64,000 bases of DNA. It comes from CAZFUY01 sp964522445 (GTDB taxonomy: Bacteria > Pseudomonadota > Gammaproteobacteria > SZUA-229). A program made the translations under genes and the position numbers. This document shows, piece by piece, positions 59,681 through 64,000 of the stretch. Positions within the stretch are counted from its first letter, which is position 1. Each line of letters starts with the position of its first letter. The notes beneath the pieces are model-generated. The model was given only the letters and a program-made list of their open reading frames with translations. It made no database searches and was not told where the DNA came from. The stretch covers positions 6,540 through 70,539 of the forward strand of contig CAZFUY010000001.1 of NCBI GenBank assembly GCA_964522445.1, written 5' to 3'.

Positions 59681-60964
59681 ATGATACCAGATGAAATTAT
59701 GAATTTAGATCGAGCACATGTCTGGCATCCTTATAGTGCTATTGATAGTGATCTTCCCGTGTATCCTGTTGTATCAGCAAAGGGTGTAAAAATTAAACTG
59801 GCAGATGGCCGTGAATTAATTGATGGTATGTCATCCTGGTGGTGCGCTATTCACGGTTATAACCACCCTCAGCTAAATAAAGCCATAGAAGATCAGTTGA
59901 AAAATATGGCGCATATTATGTTTGGTGGATTAACCCATCAGCCCGCGGTTGAATTAGCAAAAAAATTAGTAGAGATAACACCAGAGTCCTTGCAGTCTGT
60001 TTTCTTTGTAGACTCTGGATCAGTATCAGTTGAAGTGGCAATGAAAATAGCTATTCAATACTGGCATGCAAAAGACCAGCCTGAAAAACAGAAAATGCTC
60101 ACCATTCGTTATGGCTATCATGGCGATACTTTTGGTGCTATGTCGGTAACTGATCCAGATAATGGTATGCATGGTTTGTTTTCTGAAGTATTAGCCAAAC
60201 AATATTTTGTTGATGCGCCAAAGTGCAAGTTTGGTGAACCCTGTTCAGATAAAGATATAAAATATTTAGAAGAAACATTAAAAACAAAGCAACAAAAAAT
60301 TGCTGCAATTATTTTAGAGCCGATAGTGCAGGGAGCTGGTGGCATGAATTTTTATTCAGCTGAATACTTACAGCGAGTAAAAAAATTATGTGATCAATAT
60401 AATGTGTTATTAATTGCCGATGAAATAGCAACAGGGTTTGGCCGCACAGGAAAATTATTCGCCTGTGAACATGCCAATATTTCACCGGATATTATGTGTA
60501 TAGGAAAATCACTTACGGGTGGTTATCTTACGCTGGCAGCAACACTGACCACATATAAAATAAGCAAAGCAATTAGTCAGGGTGACCCCGGTGTTTTTAT
60601 GCATGGGCCAACTTTTATGGCGAACCCTTTAGCCTGTGCTACAGCATTAATGAGTATAAAACTATTATTAGAATCTCACTGGAAAGAGCGCATAGCAACA
60701 ATAGAAAAGGGTTTGAAAAAGGGATTAGAAAGGTGTAGAAGATATGCGCATGTTAAAGATATACGTGTATTAGGTGCAATAGGGGTTATTGAATTAAAAC
60801 AGCCGGTTGATATGAAAAGCATACAACAAAAGTTTGTTGATGCCGGTGTTTGGGTCAGGCCATTTGGAAAGCTGGTTTATTTAATGCCTCCGTTTGTAAT
60901 GACAGAAGAAGATTTATGTAAGTTGACTAAAGCTGTTTCTACTGTGGTTGGGGGTATTGAATGA
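59681..60964 (+). CDS. bioA: Adenosylmethionine-8-amino-7-oxononanoate aminotransferase
   Basis: This 427-residue PLP enzyme converts 7-keto-8-aminopelargonate to 7,8-diaminopelargonate in biotin synthesis, using S-adenosylmethionine as amino donor. It shows the BioA start RAHVWHPYSAI, MSSWWCAIHGYNHP, the PLP-binding Asp in LLIADEIATGFGRTG and the Schiff-base Lys in CIGKSLTGGYL. It stands alone; the other bio genes are not in the window. There is no BirA-type operator that I recognise in the 216 bp upstream. Confidence 0.95.
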   Translation: MIPDEIMNLDRAHVWHPYSAIDSDLPVYPVVSAKGVKIKLADGRELIDGMSSWWCAIHGYNHPQLNKAIEDQLKNMAHIMFGGLTHQPAVELAKKLVEITPESLQSVFFVDSGSVSVEVAMKIAIQYWHAKDQPEKQKMLTIRYGYHGDTFGAMSVTDPDNGMHGLFSEVLAKQYFVDAPKCKFGEPCSDKDIKYLEETLKTKQQKIAAIILEPIVQGAGGMNFYSAEYLQRVKKLCDQYNVLLIADEIATGFGRTGKLFACEHANISPDIMCIGKSLTGGYLTLAATLTTYKISKAISQGDPGVFMHGPTFMANPLACATALMSIKLLLESHWKERIATIEKGLKKGLERCRRYAHVKDIRVLGAIGVIELKQPVDMKSIQQKFVDAGVWVRPFGKLVYLMPPFVMTEEDLCKLTKAVSTVVGGIE

Positions 60965-61000
60965 GTTATTTTTTCAGTGTGCTTATATCAAAAGATGAGA

Positions 61001-61105
61001 GTTTCCGACATAATAAAACCATTATATCGGAAACCGTCCTAGTATTTGACATAAGAGGGCAAAGCAGTTAAGTTTCCGACATAAGAATTACAGTATGTCG
61101 AAAAC
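61001..61105. repeat. Two copies of a 34-bp palindrome upstream of fic
   Basis: GTTTCCGACATAA (from 61001) is mirrored by TTATATCGGAAAC (ending 61034). A second copy starts with GTTTCCGACATAA at 61072 and ends with TATGTCGAAAAC at 61105. The two palindromes are 37 bp apart and each has an 8 to 10 base loop. They lie 49 to 153 bp before the fic start, so they could be operators, but could also be remnants of a mobile element's ends. Confidence 0.8.
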
Positions 61106-61153
61106 CATATAAGAATTAGGCGCAAGAATGGGCCGCAAAAATTAGGATATAAC

Positions 61154-62302
61154 ATGGACTTGCATGATTACATGTCAGGAAAGTATAAACAGCAGTATGA
61201 GTATAAAAGCTTTTCTCCTGAGTTTATAAATCATGAATGGCTAATTTCAGATGGTGAAATACAAAGCCTGTTAAGCGAGGCTGATCAAGCGCTTGGGCAA
61301 CTTAATGCCTTTTCTCAGCTAATACCCAATGTTGAATTCTTTATTCGTATGCACATTACTAAAGAAGCAACTCAATCCAGCCGTATTGAGGGTACGCAAA
61401 CCAATATGGAAGACGCCTTATTGGATGAGAAGGATATTGCCCCGGAAAAAAGGGATGATTGGGCTGAAGTGCAAAATTACATTAAAGCTATTAACTCAGC
61501 GATAACAGGCTTAGAACACTTACCACTATCAAATCGTTTATTAAAAGATACGCATGAAATACTCATGCAAGGAGTGCGAGGTGAAGGAAAATTACCTGGA
61601 GAGTTTCGCAGTAGCCAAAACTGGATTGGTGTGAGTCTTAAAAATGCTGTGTTTGTTCCGCCTCATCATGAAGAATTAGCTGAATTGATGAGTGATTTAG
61701 AGAAATTCATACATAATGATGAATTGCATATCCCGCACCTGATTAAAATTGCCATAGCGCACTATCAGTTTGAAACGATCCATCCCTTTCTTGATGGTAA
61801 TGGGCGTTTAGGGCGTTTAATGATAGCACTGTATTTTGCTAATTTTGGCTTACTAGATAAGCCTGCTTTATATTTATCAGATTATTTTGAGCGTAATAAA
61901 ACAGAATATATAGATCGTTTAATGGCCGTAAGGCAATCTAATCAAATAAAACAGTGGTTAATATTTTTTCTGTATGGCATTCGTGAAACGGCGATGAGTT
62001 CAATACAGGTATTCAAAGACACATTAAAATTAAAAGAGCGGCTTGAGCGTGAAGTATTGCCACATTTTAGTACTCGCAGGCAAGAAAATGCACAGACATT
62101 AATGCAGTATTTATATAAAGCACCTGTGTTAGATATTAAAAGAGTATCCAGTTTGCTAGGCCTAAAACCGAATACAGCAGCAACATTAGTGAATGATTTT
62201 GTTAAATATGGTGTTTTGGTGGAGTTGACAGGTAAACAGCGAAACAGGCTGTATTTATTTCAGGAGTATCTCCTGATATTCAAAAGACAGGATGAAGAAT
62301 AA
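61154..62302 (+). CDS. fic: Fic-family AMP-transferase-type protein with N-terminal inhibitory helix and C-terminal winged helix
   Basis: This 382-residue protein has the complete Fic active site HPFLDGNGRLGR (residues 210-221), so it can transfer AMP or another nucleotide moiety to target proteins. The inhibitory motif SSRIEGT (75-81) sits N-terminal, which makes it a class II (self-inhibited) Fic protein; Glu79 would block ATP binding. The last ~95 residues form a winged helix (VSSLLGLKPNTAATLVNDF), suggesting DNA binding and possible self-regulation. Such Fic proteins often lie with type I restriction genes, as here, where hsdM begins 1.7 kb downstream. Confidence 0.92.
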   Translation: MDLHDYMSGKYKQQYEYKSFSPEFINHEWLISDGEIQSLLSEADQALGQLNAFSQLIPNVEFFIRMHITKEATQSSRIEGTQTNMEDALLDEKDIAPEKRDDWAEVQNYIKAINSAITGLEHLPLSNRLLKDTHEILMQGVRGEGKLPGEFRSSQNWIGVSLKNAVFVPPHHEELAELMSDLEKFIHNDELHIPHLIKIAIAHYQFETIHPFLDGNGRLGRLMIALYFANFGLLDKPALYLSDYFERNKTEYIDRLMAVRQSNQIKQWLIFFLYGIRETAMSSIQVFKDTLKLKERLEREVLPHFSTRRQENAQTLMQYLYKAPVLDIKRVSSLLGLKPNTAATLVNDFVKYGVLVELTGKQRNRLYLFQEYLLIFKRQDEE

Positions 62303-62401
62303 AGCGAAGTACTAAATATTGCTCCTTAATCACGTCTTACCTGGCTGGGGTTAGGTATTCGCATGATGCAATATTTTTTCTTGTGCTAGAATATAAAAAT
62401 C

Positions 62402-62420
62402 ATTAACCTTATAGGTTAAT
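62402..62420. promoter_or_regulatory. Perfect 19-bp palindrome, probable operator of the toxin-antitoxin pair
   Basis: ATTAACCTTATAGGTTAAT (62402-62420) is a perfect palindrome 19 bp before the toxin start. It overlaps the region where the promoter should lie (AT-rich TAGAATATAAA just upstream). XRE-type antitoxins such as HigA repress their own operon by binding such sites. Confidence 0.7.
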
Positions 62421-62439
62421 AAGAATAACGGAATATTAA

Positions 62440-62784
62440 ATGATAATCACTTTTGCTACCAGGAAGCTACAAAAGCAGCTGAATGAAGGCAAAGCCATGA
62501 TTAAGGTGCATGGCCCTAAAAGGGCTAAGAAATTAATGATTGTAATGGTTTCATTACGAGCAGTACCCAATCTTGGTGTTTTTGCGCCGCCCTACAGTCC
62601 GCCCAATAGATGCCATGAATTAACGGGTAATTTGAAAGGTGTTCTGAGTGTGGATTTAGATCACCCCTATAGGCTTCTTTTTAAACCAATCAACGCCCCA
62701 TTACCAATGAGAGATGAAGGTGGGCTAGATTGGAGTAATGTGACAGAAATTGAAATACAAGGTGTGGAGGATACCCATGGTTGA
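62440..62784 (+). CDS. higB: RelE/HigB-family toxin
   Basis: This 114-residue protein has a RelE-type fold outline: MIITFATRKLQKQLNEGK, a helix with GPKRAKKLMIVMVSLRAV, a central NRCHELTGNLKGVLSVDLDHPYRLLFKP and a C-terminal strand VTEIEIQGVEDTHG. The segment CHELTGNLKG followed by VDLDHPYRLLF is typical of HigB-like mRNA interferases that act on the ribosome. Toxin-first gene order and an 8-bp overlap with the antitoxin are the HigBA layout. Confidence 0.82.
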   Translation: MIITFATRKLQKQLNEGKAMIKVHGPKRAKKLMIVMVSLRAVPNLGVFAPPYSPPNRCHELTGNLKGVLSVDLDHPYRLLFKPINAPLPMRDEGGLDWSNVTEIEIQGVEDTHG

Positions 62785-63868
62785 ACAGGCAATAAATGAA
62801 TACCAGCCAGATTATGCGGTGATTCCGGGTGATGTTCTAGCTTATGAGTTAGAGCTTCGCAGTATGTCTCAACAAGAATTAGCTAAACGCACAGGTCTAA
62901 CACCGAAGCATATTGTGGCCGTAATGAAAGGTAAATCTGCAATTACGTCAGAAACGGCAATAAAGTTTGAGCGCGCTATTGGCATGCCAGCGGATTATTG
63001 GTTAAACCTTGAATCTCAGTATCAGGAGATTCAGGCAAGAAAGGCGGAAGAAAATCAGCTGGAACGTGATCTCGACTGGCTCAAAAAAATACGTGCAGCA
63101 GACATGATCAAGCAGGGCTGGATACAGAAATTTAAGGATAAAAAGGAGCAGTTAATTGAGGTGCTGCGCTTTATGGGTATAGCCAGTGTTGATCAGTGGG
63201 ATGATGTCTGGTCAGGGCTTGAGGTTGCCTATCGTCAACACAATACACATGAAATACTGCCAGAAGCCGTATCTGCATGGCTGCGCAAAGGAGAAATTGA
63301 TGCGTCTGCCATCCAGTGCCAACCGTACGATAAAAAAGCATTTAGGGCAGCATTAGATAATGTTCGTCATTTAACAACAGAGTCTCCGGAAGTGTTTGTG
63401 CCTGAAATGCAGAAACTATGTGCAGAGGCAGGCGTAGCAGTAGTATTTGTACCTTCTCTTCCAAAAACCTGCGTAAGTGGTGCGACCCGTTGGTTGAGTT
63501 CAAATAAGGCGATCATCCAACTGAGCTTAAGATACAAAACAGATGATCATTTATGGTTTACTTTTTTCCACGAAGCAGGGCACATATTATTGCATGGAAA
63601 AAAAGAACTATTTTTAGAAAATTCTAACGGGCTGGATAACAAAAAAGAAGAAGAAGCCAATCTATTTTCTATGCATGAATTAATACCTAAAAAGGAATTT
63701 ACTGAATATATAGTGGCAGGTGACATCAGTAAAAATTCAATAATGAACTTTGCAAAAGAGGTAGGTACTACACCAGGTATTGTTGTTGGTCAATTACAGC
63801 ATAAAGGCTTAGTAAAGATGTTTGCACTTAATAACCTGAAGCAAAAATTTGAATGGGTAAAAAAGTAA
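62777..63868 (+). CDS. higA: Antitoxin HigA-like protein fused to ImmA/IrrE metallopeptidase domain
   Basis: This 363-residue protein has an N-terminal XRE helix-turn-helix (about 16-75: MSQQELAKRTGLTPKHIVAVM, then SAITSETAIKFERAIGMP). The C-terminal region is an ImmA/IrrE (M78) zinc peptidase with HEAGH at residues 265-269 and a downstream Glu-rich helix. In ordinary HigA only the first part exists, about 100 residues. The peptidase part may cleave a regulator in response to a signal, as ImmA and IrrE do. GGAGG lies 6 bp before the start at 62777. Confidence 0.87.
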   Translation: MVEQAINEYQPDYAVIPGDVLAYELELRSMSQQELAKRTGLTPKHIVAVMKGKSAITSETAIKFERAIGMPADYWLNLESQYQEIQARKAEENQLERDLDWLKKIRAADMIKQGWIQKFKDKKEQLIEVLRFMGIASVDQWDDVWSGLEVAYRQHNTHEILPEAVSAWLRKGEIDASAIQCQPYDKKAFRAALDNVRHLTTESPEVFVPEMQKLCAEAGVAVVFVPSLPKTCVSGATRWLSSNKAIIQLSLRYKTDDHLWFTFFHEAGHILLHGKKELFLENSNGLDNKKEEEANLFSMHELIPKKEFTEYIVAGDISKNSIMNFAKEVGTTPGIVVGQLQHKGLVKMFALNNLKQKFEWVKK

Positions 63869-63957
63869 AAAACCAGCGTCTAAAATTGAAGTGTAAAAGC
63901 AATAGAAATAGAAACAGTAAACAAAATAACAATTAAACATAAAAAATAAGGGCAACA

Positions 63958-64000
63958 ATGATAACAGGCGAATTAAAAAGCCAGGTCGATAAAATTTGGG
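63958..64000 (+). CDS. hsdM: Type I restriction-modification methyltransferase subunit, N-terminal fragment
   Basis: Only 14 codons are inside the window: MITGELKSQVDKIW. This matches the usual start of HsdM-type N6-adenine methyltransferase subunits (MITGELKSQIDKIW, from memory). AAGGG precedes the start. It follows the antitoxin-peptidase gene by 89 bp. The gene would continue beyond the right edge with hsdS and hsdR to be expected. Confidence 0.72.
   Translation, partial: MITGELKSQVDKIW

Overview
The window looks like the chromosome of a low-GC, facultatively anaerobic, sulfur-oxidising gammaproteobacterium. The gammaproteobacterial assignment rests on the protein types and on the order polA, small RNA, engB, cytochrome c4, dsbA, diguanylate cyclase, which matches my memory of the Pseudomonas order. 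The metabolic assignment rests on a complete clade II (Sec-type) nitrous oxide reductase locus, a flavocytochrome c sulfide dehydrogenase pair, an octaheme tetrathionate-reductase-like cytochrome and many small c-type cytochromes. I cannot name a genus from the sequence.

Layout. 1-3.9 kb: the 3' end of uvrD and a multi-PAS GGDEF/EAL protein with degenerate catalytic motifs. 4-9.5 kb: a first TRAP transporter (DctP on +, DctQM on -), a lipoprotein, an alpha/beta hydrolase and a LOG-family protein, interspersed with large palindromic elements. 9.6-17.1 kb: polA, a structured small RNA with CCUCC-type loops, engB, cytochrome c4, dsbA and a GGDEF enzyme. 17.3-21.3 kb: a cell-envelope cluster of two LPP20-like lipoproteins, an MltC-like transglycosylase and a transglutaminase-like protein. 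21.3-25.0 kb: a second TRAP transporter with a TatT lipoprotein. 25.3-35.5 kb: nosZ, two cytochrome genes and nosB-D-G-H-F-L-Y, preceded by an FNR/DNR-type box. 35.6-37.1 kb: a UbiA/MenA-like prenyltransferase and a small cytochrome. 37.1-43.9 kb: fccA-fccB plus a diheme cytochrome on -, divergent from DUF302, octaheme cytochrome, cytochrome b and a thioredoxin-like protein on +. 43.9-45.1 kb: a two-gene regulatory unit. 45.4-54.7 kb: a fatty acid beta-oxidation run (fadA, fadN, fadE, etfB, etfA, ETF-QO) beside a MerR regulator. 55-59 kb: a beta-helix lipoprotein with an in-frame 12-bp repeat and an MMPL/RND exporter. 59-61 kb: decayed SPFH/NfeD genes and bioA. 61-64 kb: the edge of a defence-type region with Fic, a HigB/HigA-IrrE pair and the first codons of hsdM.

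Working together: electrons from sulfide (FccAB) and possibly from other sulfur compounds (octaheme complex) or fatty acids (ETF-QO to quinone) can pass through the quinone pool and soluble cytochromes to NosZ. The NosG/NosH iron-sulfur proteins and the Nos copper-handling proteins support that last step. Regulation visible in the sequence includes the FNR/DNR-type box before nosZ, a MerR-type operator beside the fatty acid genes, a perfect palindrome before the toxin-antitoxin pair and paired palindromes before fic. No tRNA, rRNA, insertion sequence or CRISPR array was recognised.
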